A DNA stretch of 22,316 bases from Bacteroidales bacterium UBA5235 (lineage in GTDB: Bacteria > Bacteroidota > Bacteroidia > Bacteroidales > VadinHA17). Position 1 is the first letter of the stretch. Every line of letters begins with the position of its first letter. This document shows positions 17,466 through 22,316 of this stretch, one piece after another. Both the position numbers and the translations under genes were made by a program. The notes beneath the pieces are model-generated. The model had not been told where the DNA came from, did no database searches, and saw nothing but the letters and a program-made list of their open reading frames with translations. The stretch covers positions 79,279 through 101,594 of the forward strand of contig DHUL01000065.1 of NCBI GenBank assembly GCA_002409145.1, read 5' to 3'.

Positions 17466-18824
17466 TTATCTTTTGAAAATGAGCATCTCCGGGGCCCGGT
17501 GCCCTGTCAGCCTGCCTTCCTCAAATACCGGTACTCCGTTTGCAATTGTTGTTATAACACTGCTGCGGAAAGTGGTTCCTTCCAGTGGTGACCATCCGCA
17601 CTTGTAGAGGATGTTACCTTTGTTAACGGTCCATGGAGCAACCGGGTCGACAAGGACCAGGTCGGCTTTGTATCCTTCGCGGATAAAGCCACGGTCCGTG
17701 ATGCCGAACAGCAGTGCAGGATTGTGGCACATCTTCATTGCCACCAGTTCAGGAGTGAGCTCACCGCGGTGGCAAAGCTCGAGCATCATTACCAAAGAGT
17801 GTTGTACCATGGGTCCGCCTGACGGTGCACTGAAGTAAGGTGAGCTCTTCTCCTCAAGGGTGTGAGGAGCATGGTCGGTGGCGATGATGTCAATCAGGCC
17901 ATCCCTGACCGCCTTTACCAGAGCCTCCCTGTCAGAGGATCTCCTGACGGGCGGGTTCCATTTGACCAGGTTTCCTTTCTCTTCATATGCGCGGTCATCA
18001 AACCACAGATGATGTACACATGCCTCCCCTGTGATCTGTTTTGTGGCAGGATCATCGCCGGGAGTCAGCAGTTGAGTCTCCTCCGCAGTCGACAGGTGAA
18101 GCAGGTGCAGCTTTGCCCCTGTACGCCGTGCCAGGCTGACGGCTGCCGCCGAGGACGACAGGCATGCCTCGCGGCTCCTGATCAACGGATGAAAAGAAGG
18201 GCTGATTGAATCACCATACTCCTCACGGTAAGCTACACTGTTGGCCCGAATGATTTTTTCATCCTCGCAATGGCACGCCACGGGAATCTTTCCGAGGCTG
18301 AAAATGGCCTCCAGTGTGTGACTGTCGCTGACGAGCATATTTCCGGTGGAGGCTCCCAGGAAGAGCTTGAAAGCCGGCACGAGTTCAGGGTTCGCCCTGC
18401 GCAACTCTTCAATATTGCCGTCTGTCGCTCCGATGTAAAATGAGTAGTTGATTATTGATTTTTCCGCTGCCAGGCTGTTTTTCCCTTCCCACTCCCTTAT
18501 TGTAATTGTCTGCGGCAGTGTGTTTGGCATCTCCATGAAGGATGTTACTCCTCCTGCAGCAGCGGCAGCGCTCTCACTGGCAATGTCCGCCTTGTGCGTC
18601 AGCCCCGGTTCCCGGAAATGGACGTGATCATCGATGATACCCGGCAGGAGCCATAACCCTGAAGCTTCAATGATTCTTGTCCCGGCACCTGAGGGAGCCG
18701 TCCCGGAAGGGAAAATTCCGGCTATTCGGTCACCTGCAATTATGACATCAGAATTTCGCATGCTCCCTTCATTAATGAGCATTGCGTTGCGGATGACTGT
18801 TTTGTTTTCTGCTTTTTCCTGCAT
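17466..18824 (-). CDS. pyrC: Dihydroorotase (class I-type amidohydrolase)
   Basis: A 452-residue cytosolic zinc enzyme that cyclises N-carbamoyl-aspartate to dihydroorotate in pyrimidine synthesis. Metal ligands can be read: DDHVHFREPG (His67, His69), FKLF (Lys153, candidate carbamylated lysine), ACHCEDE (His185), LHLLHLST (His243) and ATDHAPHT (Asp317). Length fits the class I/allantoinase-like branch used by Bacteroidota. ATG 18824 is chosen; it lies 10 bases after the glycosyltransferase stop, while the longer frame to 18875 would overlap it. An allantoinase or hydantoinase is the alternative, less likely from the REPG and DHAPH motifs. Confidence 0.92.
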   Translation of the reverse strand: MQEKAENKTVIRNAMLINEGSMRNSDVIIAGDRIAGIFPSGTAPSGAGTRIIEASGLWLLPGIIDDHVHFREPGLTHKADIASESAAAAAGGVTSFMEMPNTLPQTITIREWEGKNSLAAEKSIINYSFYIGATDGNIEELRRANPELVPAFKLFLGASTGNMLVSDSHTLEAIFSLGKIPVACHCEDEKIIRANSVAYREEYGDSISPSFHPLIRSREACLSSSAAAVSLARRTGAKLHLLHLSTAEETQLLTPGDDPATKQITGEACVHHLWFDDRAYEEKGNLVKWNPPVRRSSDREALVKAVRDGLIDIIATDHAPHTLEEKSSPYFSAPSGGPMVQHSLVMMLELCHRGELTPELVAMKMCHNPALLFGITDRGFIREGYKADLVLVDPVAPWTVNKGNILYKCGWSPLEGTTFRSSVITTIANGVPVFEEGRLTGHRAPEMLIFKR

Positions 18825-18834
18825 GATAAGACGG

Positions 18835-19569
18835 TCAGGAAACTCTCCTTCCCGGCTTTCTGAAGATACTGACAATTTTCATACGGAGGACACCCCACAT
18901 GGCTTCGCCGAAGATGCTTCCGGACATCTTTGAGGTGCCTGCCCTGCGATCTGTAAAAATTATAGGTATCTCAACAATCTTATACCCCAGCTGCCATGCT
19001 GTGAACTTCATCTCTATCTGGAATCCATAGCCTGTCAGCTTAATGTGTCCGGGATTGATATTTCTGATCACCTCGCGATGGTAGCATTTGAACCCGGCGG
19101 TTGTGTCCATGATCTTCATCCCCGTTACGCGCCTGACGTACATTGAGGCGATATATGACATCAGCACTCTTCCCATGGGCCAGTTGACAACATTCACTCC
19201 GGAGATGTATCGTGAGCCTATAGCCAGGTCGGCGCCACCGTTCTCACAGGCATCCCAGAGCCTGACAAGGTCTTCAGGGTTGTGAGAGAAATCGGCATCC
19301 ATCTCGCATATATACTTGTAATCGCGTTTCAGAGCCCATTCAAATCCGGCAATATATGCTCTTCCAAGGCCCATCTTCCCCGGTCTTTCCAGAAGATGGA
19401 GGTTCGGGTGGCTGGGCATAAGGTCCTTTACCAGTGAGGCTGTGCCGTCAGGCGAGTTGTCATCGATTATAAGTATGTCAAAGGGGATACGGAGTGCAGT
19501 AACAGCCTTAATGATATTGGTAATATTATCACATTCATTGTATGTAGGCACTATGACGAGATTCGACAT
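18835..19569 (-). CDS. Polyprenol monophosphomannose synthase-like GT2 glycosyltransferase
   Basis: A 244-residue family 2 glycosyltransferase of the DPM1 type, which transfers a sugar (often mannose) from a nucleotide sugar to polyprenyl phosphate at the inner membrane. Motifs: VIVPTYNE (5-12), IIDDNSPDGT (34-43), GLGRAYIAGF (67-76), the metal-binding EMDADFSHNPED (89-100), GSRYISG, and the acceptor-side FTDRRAGTSKMS. There are no C-terminal membrane helices, as in short DPM1 forms. The donor sugar cannot be told from sequence. First gene of a four-gene minus-strand unit. Confidence 0.92.
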   Translation of the reverse strand: MSNLVIVPTYNECDNITNIIKAVTALRIPFDILIIDDNSPDGTASLVKDLMPSHPNLHLLERPGKMGLGRAYIAGFEWALKRDYKYICEMDADFSHNPEDLVRLWDACENGGADLAIGSRYISGVNVVNWPMGRVLMSYIASMYVRRVTGMKIMDTTAGFKCYHREVIRNINPGHIKLTGYGFQIEMKFTAWQLGYKIVEIPIIFTDRRAGTSKMSGSIFGEAMWGVLRMKIVSIFRKPGRRVS

Positions 19570-19587
19570 ATGGTTCCGCTCAGAATG

Positions 19588-19595
19588 CGAAATTA
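19588..19595 (-). promoter_or_regulatory. Possible -7 box for the glycosyltransferase-pyrC-lipoprotein-fbp unit
   Basis: TAATTTCG on the minus strand differs from the TAnnTTTG consensus by one base. It would start transcription near 19583, about 14 bases before the ATG, the same geometry as mfd. No well-spaced -33 TTTG was found. Confidence 0.4.
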
Positions 19596-19718
19596 ACCAA
19601 ATTTCTCACTCACGGCATCCAAACATGCGAGAACCTCATGCCGTCAGTGATTATTTATCCTGAAGTTATGCCGGTCTGTTGAATTAAGGCCGTGAGATCA
19701 AAAAATTTTCAAAAAAAT

Positions 19719-19749
19719 TTTGGATGTTTGTGAGGAAGCGTTACTTTTG
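19719..19749 (+). promoter_or_regulatory. Promoter of the tRNA-Ile/tRNA-Ala pair
   Basis: TTTG (19719-19722), a 19-base spacer and TACTTTTG (19742-19749) match the Bacteroidota promoter exactly. A-rich tracts lie upstream, as at strong stable-RNA promoters. The transcript would start near 19754, leaving a leader of about 45 bases; this contains GTTCTTTA at 19778-19785, which resembles the boxA motif of the 16S leader further right. Confidence 0.8.
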
Positions 19750-19800
19750 TCACCCCAAATGATTCAAAATCGGGGGCGTTCTTTATAGTGTGCGCTTATC

Positions 19801-19874
19801 AGTCCCATAGCTCAGTTGGTTAGAGCGCTACACTGATAATGTAGAGGTCCCCAGTTCAACTCTGGGTGGGACTA
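19801..19874 (+). tRNA. tRNA-Ile (anticodon GAT)
   Basis: Full cloverleaf of 74 bases: acceptor AGTCCCA pairs with TGGGACT, discriminator A; D-arm GCTC/GAGC; anticodon stem CTACA/TGTAG with loop CTGATAA (GAT); T-arm CCCAG/CTGGG around TTCAACT. CCA is not encoded. It decodes AUC/AUU. It is followed 80 bases later by tRNA-Ala, the order normally found in the 16S-23S spacer, but no rRNA gene flanks it here. Confidence 0.97.
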
Positions 19875-19954
19875 CAGGATTTGAGATTTGCGAATTGCGA
19901 TTTAAGATTGTTGCTTAACTCGAAAATCGGGAATCGAAAGTCGAAAATAAAATT
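19875..19954 (+). other. Spacer of degenerate ATTTGCGA / TCGAAA repeats between the tRNAs
   Basis: The 80-base spacer has a first half made of diverged GATTTGCGA-like units and a second half of TCGAAA(A/G)-like units, which are roughly complementary, so the spacer can fold on itself. It may serve processing of the tRNA precursor or be simple sequence drift. Confidence 0.5.
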
Positions 19955-20028
19955 GGGGATTTAGCTCAGTTGGCCAGAGCACCTGCCTTGCACGCAGGGG
20001 GTCAAGGGTTCGACTCCCTTAATCTCCA
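19955..20028 (+). tRNA. tRNA-Ala (anticodon TGC)
   Basis: Full cloverleaf of 74 bases: acceptor GGGGATT pairs with AATCTCC and contains the G3:U70 wobble that is the alanine identity element; D-arm GCTC/GAGC; anticodon stem CCTGC/GCAGG with loop CTTGCAC (TGC); T-arm AAGGG/CCCTT around TTCGACT; discriminator A. CCA is not encoded. A terminator follows after three bases, so the transcript ends here and does not run into a 23S gene. Confidence 0.97.
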
Positions 20029-20031
20029 CGG

Positions 20032-20062
20032 AAGAGTCTTCAGCAATGAGGGCTCTTTTTTT
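20032..20062 (+). terminator. Rho-independent terminator of the tRNA unit
   Basis: AAGAGTCTT (20032-20040) pairs with AGGGCTCTT (20049-20057), with two G-T wobbles, around the loop CAGCAATG, followed by a run of seven T. Confidence 0.85.
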
Positions 20063-20140
20063 CGTTATTACCGAAGGGCAGAGCATCCCGTATCCGCCAG
20101 CCGGCGGATCGGGAGGGTCAGGGGTTCGACTTCTTATATA
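20062..20140 (+). pseudogene. tRNA-like relic interrupted by a palindrome
   Basis: GGGTCAGGGGTTCGACTT (20115-20132) matches the variable loop and T-arm of the neighbouring tRNA-Ala at 16 of 18 bases. Just upstream, GGCAGAGC matches a D-arm end, TCCCG and CGGGA could be an anticodon stem, but in place of the seven-base loop there is a 19-base palindromic insert (20091-20109). The acceptor end is not recognisable. It may be a tRNA fragment left by a mobile element or a member of a tRNA-derived repeat family. It cannot make a normal tRNA. Confidence 0.45.
20086..20114. repeat. REP-like palindrome
   Basis: TCCCG-t-ATCCGCC pairs with GGCGGAT-CGGGA around the loop AGCC, a 12-base-pair GC-rich stem with one bulged T. 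The core TCCGCC-AGCC-GGCGGA looks like a dispersed intergenic palindrome, but only one copy was seen in this window. Confidence 0.6.
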
Positions 20141-20480
20141 TCTGTCAATTGTAAAATTATCTGGCAAATAAGTCTTCCGGAGTATTTATGGCCAGGCGGA
20201 TTCACCAAGATCAAAATAATTAATGTCTCAATTAAGGAGCCTGTAAATGAAGATCTATTGAATTTGAGTCTTCAGCCAGGTATAAACAGCGTTGGGGATC
20301 TCCTCTTTTGTTGTTTTTCATTTTGGTACATTTTGAATAGTCTTTGGGACGCAGAGCAATGTTACTTGCAGATGATTTTTGGAACTTTGCTATGGATCCT
20401 GCCAATGAAAGTTACTGAGAGGTCAGCATTTATACAGAAAGAATTAGGCCATTGGTACAATAATTAAAACAGGAGGCTCT
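20141..20480 (+). other. AT-richer stretch with an open, hydrophobic frame lacking a clear start
   Basis: One frame is open through 20467 and encodes hydrophobic, aromatic-rich sequence (for example LLFCCFSFWYILNSLW) ending 13 bases before the hydrolase gene. The only in-frame ATG that leaves a sizeable tail is at 20372 (31 residues); TTG codons at 20258 or 20264 are alternatives. Upstream the frame runs back through the tRNA relic, terminator and tRNA-Ala, so that part is not coding. It could be a decayed small membrane-protein gene or chance. No other gene is visible here. Confidence 0.3.
20471..20476 (+). promoter_or_regulatory. Strong Shine-Dalgarno sequence
   Basis: A full AGGAGG lies four bases before ATG 20481. 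It fixes the start of the hydrolase gene and stands out because the other genes in the window have weak or no such site. Confidence 0.8.
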
Positions 20481-21113
20481 ATGAAAGCAAAAAAGTATTT
20501 ATCTGACTCTGGCAGACGTAAATTCCTTACCAGACAATTACCTGCCGGGGCTTTAGTATGCCTTGGATGTAAAAATTTGCTGGCGGCTGAAGGAATGAAA
20601 AGCATGCCACAGGAAATAGTCCAGAAGTCAAAATATCAAACAGATTCAGGGATGACCACCGAGGATGTATTTAAATTCGCATACGGTTATAGTCTCCCTA
20701 TATTTCAGTTTATGGAAAAGAAATTAGGGAAGGAGAGACTGATTGAGCTGCTCAAAGGAGCATCTGCGGAAAACTCTGAAGGATTAATGAAGTCTTTCAC
20801 CAAAGGAGTTCCCGGAAATATGAAAACTCTTTCAGATATGGTTAAAGCCTGGATGTCTTCACCACCCTACAGCAATGGATTTTCCTACCTGGTAACTGAA
20901 GAATCGGATACCATTTTTGAAATAAAGTACACGGAATGTCCTGCGGCAAAGTTTTACCGGGAAATGAATGCTTCAAATATCGGATATGCAATTGAATGCG
21001 CCGGTTCAGATAAAATGGCTAAAGCCTTTAATCCCAGGATGGAAGCCAAAAGCGCCGGTAACATGATGAAAGGTGATGATTTTTGCATAGAACGGTTTAT
21101 TCTGAATACATAA
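20481..21113 (+). CDS. L-2-amino-thiazoline-4-carboxylate hydrolase family protein
   Basis: A 210-residue protein of the ATC hydrolase family (PF14196-like). The C-terminal half has the family pattern of three cysteines: YTECPAAKFYRE (Cys153), GYAIECAGSD (Cys173) and MMKGDDFCIERF (Cys202). The N-terminus has GRRKFL followed by a short hydrophobic stretch (PAGALVCLGC), which resembles a twin-arginine signal, perhaps with lipidation at Cys30, so it may be exported. The named enzyme opens the thiazoline ring on the way to L-cysteine, but many members have unknown substrates, so function is tentative. Its strong ribosome binding site, lower GC content and position between tRNA and rRNA genes suggest acquisition. 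Confidence 0.85.
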   Translation: MKAKKYLSDSGRRKFLTRQLPAGALVCLGCKNLLAAEGMKSMPQEIVQKSKYQTDSGMTTEDVFKFAYGYSLPIFQFMEKKLGKERLIELLKGASAENSEGLMKSFTKGVPGNMKTLSDMVKAWMSSPPYSNGFSYLVTEESDTIFEIKYTECPAAKFYREMNASNIGYAIECAGSDKMAKAFNPRMEAKSAGNMMKGDDFCIERFILNT

Positions 21114-21185
21114 TCCGTGGTGGAATAAACAGCTTAGAGGCTGGATAAATTCATGTTTCAGGGGAATTCATATTGAATAGTTCGG

Positions 21186-21210
21186 AGGGTCTTCCGGTTG
21201 AAGGCCCTTT
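21186..21210 (+). terminator. Terminator after the hydrolase gene
   Basis: AGGGTCTTC (21186-21194) pairs with GAAGGCCCT (21200-21208, one wobble) around loop CGGTT, followed by TTTC. It lies 73 bases after the stop codon. Confidence 0.65.
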
Positions 21211-21433
21211 CTTATAAGAAGGCCGGCCGGGTGTCAGGATGAGGAAAGGGTGGAGAACAATTGTCATTTCTGACTCATTAAGATCGTCAATTGTCGCAAA
21301 GACATGATTATAGTATCATTACTGTTGGCCCTGCAGCCAGGCGGAGAGAGCCCGGTGATCAAAATATCTCATATGACGATTTAAAAATGCAACAAAATTC
21401 GTTGATTGCAGTTATAATAGGTACCTGTTAAAC
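21211..21433. other. Non-coding stretch, no feature recognised
   Basis: No plausible gene. It contains CAATTGTC twice, 30 bases apart (21258-21265 and 21288-21295), which is too little to call an operator. Confidence 0.5.
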
Positions 21434-21521
21434 AAAAAGGCGGTCCCCATTCATATGTTAGTCAAATATACATTCGTCAAAATATGGACCCAGAAAGGGT
21501 CGGCGAGGTAGGGGACCGCCC
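21434..21521 (-). ncRNA. Candidate structured small RNA with own promoter and terminator
   Basis: Read on the minus strand, a transcript of about 88 bases begins with GGGCGGTCCCC and ends GGGGACCGCC-TTTTT. The two ends pair in a perfect 10-base stem (21520-21511 with 21448-21439). Inside are two adjacent hairpins: GACCC-TTTCT-GGGTC (21501-21487) and CATAT...ATATG (21486-21452) whose 25-base loop holds TTTGAC twice. Together they form a three-way junction with an unpaired TACCTCGCC arm. The 3' stem plus five T is an intrinsic terminator. A -7 box lies five bases before the predicted start. I do not recognise an RNA family. Confidence 0.6.
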
Positions 21522-21525
21522 ATTT

Positions 21526-21533
21526 CAAAATTA
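21526..21533 (-). promoter_or_regulatory. -7 promoter box of the candidate small RNA
   Basis: TAATTTTG on the minus strand matches TAnnTTTG exactly, and predicts a start at about 21521, the first base of the closing stem. The nearest TTTG upstream is only 15 bases away (consensus 19-21), so the -33 element is doubtful. Confidence 0.5.
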
Positions 21534-21564
21534 AGAAATATTTCAATCCAAACTGTTTTTTCGC

Positions 21565-21597
21565 CAACCGTTATCCTTTTTTTCGGATTTACGGTTG
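21565..21597. other. Hairpin upstream of the small-RNA promoter
   Basis: CAACCGT (21565-21571) pairs with ACGGTTG (21591-21597), with inner ATCC/GGAT, around a T-run loop. On the plus strand it is followed by TTT. Role unknown: a weak terminator or an element acting on the small-RNA promoter. Confidence 0.4.
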
Positions 21598-21954
21598 TTT
21601 CAGGTAGTTTTCCCGGGCCCTGATGGCACTGCCGGTGATAGTCAGTTCACTTGATAATGGCCGGTAAAAGGCGACGAGGAGGGCGGTTCATTTCGGACAG
21701 TCCGGGGATGAAACTGTGCCTGCAGGTGAGTTGACGGTACCGGTCATGTGTTTTTCCGGATGTTAATAACCCTTCCAGGAGGGTGCTGTAGAATTCGAAT
21801 CCGGTCTGGCGGACCGGGCAGGAGAAAAATGATGTTGACGCATGTTGATGATGTTTTTTTTCATAGCGCCTTATATAATATATGGTATATGGTAATATGG
21901 GGGTCTTTTCCCCGTTACTTTTTCGAAAAAAAGTGCAAAAAAAGGTTTGAAAAG
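21598..21954. other. Non-coding stretch before the rRNA promoters
   Basis: Open frames on both strands lack protein-like sequence. A 6-base-pair hairpin CCGGTC-TGGCG-GACCGG lies at 21801-21817. A-T-rich runs at 21846-21950 lead into the first rRNA promoter and may act like an UP element. Confidence 0.5.
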
Positions 21955-21985
21955 TTTGTTTTATTGAAAAAGCTCCATATCTTTG
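21955..21985 (+). promoter_or_regulatory. rRNA operon promoter P1
   Basis: TTTG (21955-21958), 19-base spacer, TATCTTTG (21978-21985), an exact Bacteroidota promoter, followed by CACCC. Dense A-tracts (21924-21953) lie directly upstream. The start near 21990 is about 300 bases before the 16S gene. Confidence 0.8.
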
Positions 21986-22095
21986 CACCCGCTTTTAAAG
22001 AAAAGCACGTTCCCTGAAAGAGTGATTTGACAAGACTGGTCTCCGGATGAAGTCCCGTGAGGGGCGAAAAAAGTTGAAAAAAACTTTGCAAAAAG

Positions 22096-22127
22096 TTTGG
22101 TGGAGAAAAGTGAGAACAGTATCTTTG
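22096..22127 (+). promoter_or_regulatory. rRNA operon promoter P2
   Basis: TTTG (22096-22099), 20-base spacer, TATCTTTG (22120-22127). It has the same -7 box as P1 and a similar A-rich upstream block (22068-22095), so the two promoters look like a duplicated module 142 bases apart. Confidence 0.8.
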
Positions 22128-22162
22128 TCGTCCCTTGCCTTCAAAAAAAAGGGTGGGGAAAA

Positions 22163-22171
22163 GTTCTTTGA
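22163..22171 (+). promoter_or_regulatory. boxA-like antitermination motif in the 16S leader
   Basis: GTTCTTTGA lies about 30 bases after the P2 start, the position and form of the NusB/S10-binding boxA in Bacteroidota rRNA leaders. Confidence 0.55.
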
Positions 22172-22196
22172 ATTAATGATGAAGTAGTAGCACACA

Positions 22197-22267
22197 GGCG
22201 GGAGAGATCTCGCCAAAAACCTAGCGATTTCGATTGAGTTTTTGAAGAGACCGGATTGATCTTCAAA
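22197..22267 (+). other. 16S leader hairpins
   Basis: Two hairpins lie just before the 16S gene. GGCGGGA-GAGA-TCTCGCC (22197-22214) closes on a GNRA-type tetraloop. TTTGAAGA (22241-22248) pairs perfectly with TCTTCAAA (22260-22267) across 11 bases. They are likely to guide leader folding or processing of the pre-16S. Confidence 0.6.
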
Positions 22268-22289
22268 GGATATTTAAGAAATAAATATT

Positions 22290-22316
22290 ACAATGAAGAG
22301 TTTGATCCTGGCTCAG
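22290..22316 (+). rRNA. 16S ribosomal RNA, 5' end (partial)
   Basis: ACAATGAAGAGTTTGATCCT followed by GGCTCAG matches the universal start of bacterial 16S rRNA; alignment with the E. coli numbering puts base 1 near 22290. Only the first 27 bases are in the window. The TGAAGAGTTTGATCCTGG form fits Bacteroidota. Confidence 0.97.

Noticed and set aside
20004..20132. Attachment-site pair of an integrative element at the tRNA-Ala 3' end
   Set aside because: The repeated segment is imperfect, does not reach the tRNA 3' end cleanly, encloses only about 100 bases and there is no integrase gene in the window.
19970..20140. Start of a 165-residue frame beginning inside tRNA-Ala
   Set aside because: It reads through the tRNA, its terminator and the tRNA relic, so this part cannot be a real coding region; only the later part was kept as uncertain.
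21258..21295. Direct repeat CAATTGTC, 30 bases apart
   Set aside because: Eight bases in two copies in AT-rich DNA is not enough to propose an operator or iteron.
21439..21520. Terminal inverted repeats of a miniature transposon
   Set aside because: The 10-bp inverted repeats could be read this way, but no target-site duplication flanks them, and the inner hairpins, promoter box and T-run fit a small RNA better. Not excluded.
21779..21820. tRNA-like 3' half around TTCGAATCC
   Set aside because: No matching T-stem or acceptor could be paired; only the CCGGTC/GACCGG hairpin holds.
21647..21988. 113-residue open frame on the minus strand before the rRNA promoters
   Set aside because: Composition is not protein-like and it crosses the P1 rRNA promoter and its A-tracts.
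1..22316. CRISPR array, insertion sequence or prophage genes
   Set aside because: No regularly spaced repeats, transposase, integrase or phage structural proteins were seen on either strand.

Overview
The window comes from a bacterium of the phylum Bacteroidota, most likely order Bacteroidales. Four things support this. Promoters match the Bacteroidota TTTG-N19/20-TAnnTTTG pattern. Most genes lack Shine-Dalgarno sequences. The gene set is typical (gpmI, DUF3109, LptC lipoprotein, CNNM/CorC, CoaX, Mfd, Fbp, PyrC, DPM1-like). The last bases are the start of a 16S rRNA gene in its Bacteroidota form. Protein-coding parts are moderately GC-rich; the right end (after about 19.6 kb) is visibly AT-richer.

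Layout. 1-3437 (+): the end of an unrecognised gene, then a 1002-residue nSTAND1 NTPase with a membrane segment and WD40 repeats, 11 bases apart. 3538-7017 (+): phosphoglycerate mutase (gpmI), a cysteine-rich DUF3109 protein and an M20 dipeptidase, packed or overlapping. 7042-7074: a hairpin between convergent units. 7077-15799 (-): a seven-gene unit read from its own good promoter, mfd - coaX - outer-membrane protein - TPR protein - lptC - 60-residue membrane protein - CNNM/CorC transporter-like protein, with gaps of at most 9 bases or overlaps. 15867-19569 (-): a four-gene unit, DPM1-like glycosyltransferase - pyrC - lipoprotein - fbp.

19719-20062 (+): a promoter, tRNA-Ile(GAT), tRNA-Ala(TGC) and a terminator. 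This tRNA pair normally sits between 16S and 23S, but here it stands alone about 2.3 kb ahead of a 16S gene. 20063-21210 is accessory-looking: a broken tRNA-like sequence carrying a palindrome, a hydrophobic reading frame without a clear start, and a gene of the L-2-amino-thiazoline-4-carboxylate hydrolase family with an unusually strong ribosome binding site and its own terminator. 21211-22289 has no convincing protein gene. It holds a probable unannotated structured small RNA on the minus strand (about 21521 down to 21434), two tandem rRNA promoters, a boxA-like motif and leader hairpins. 22290-22316 is the 5' end of 16S rRNA.

The least explained and most interesting points are the compact small RNA (promoter -7 box, three-way-junction fold and U-tract all in register), the tRNA relic with a palindrome where the anticodon loop should be, and the orphan tRNA-Ile/Ala pair with a boxA-like leader.
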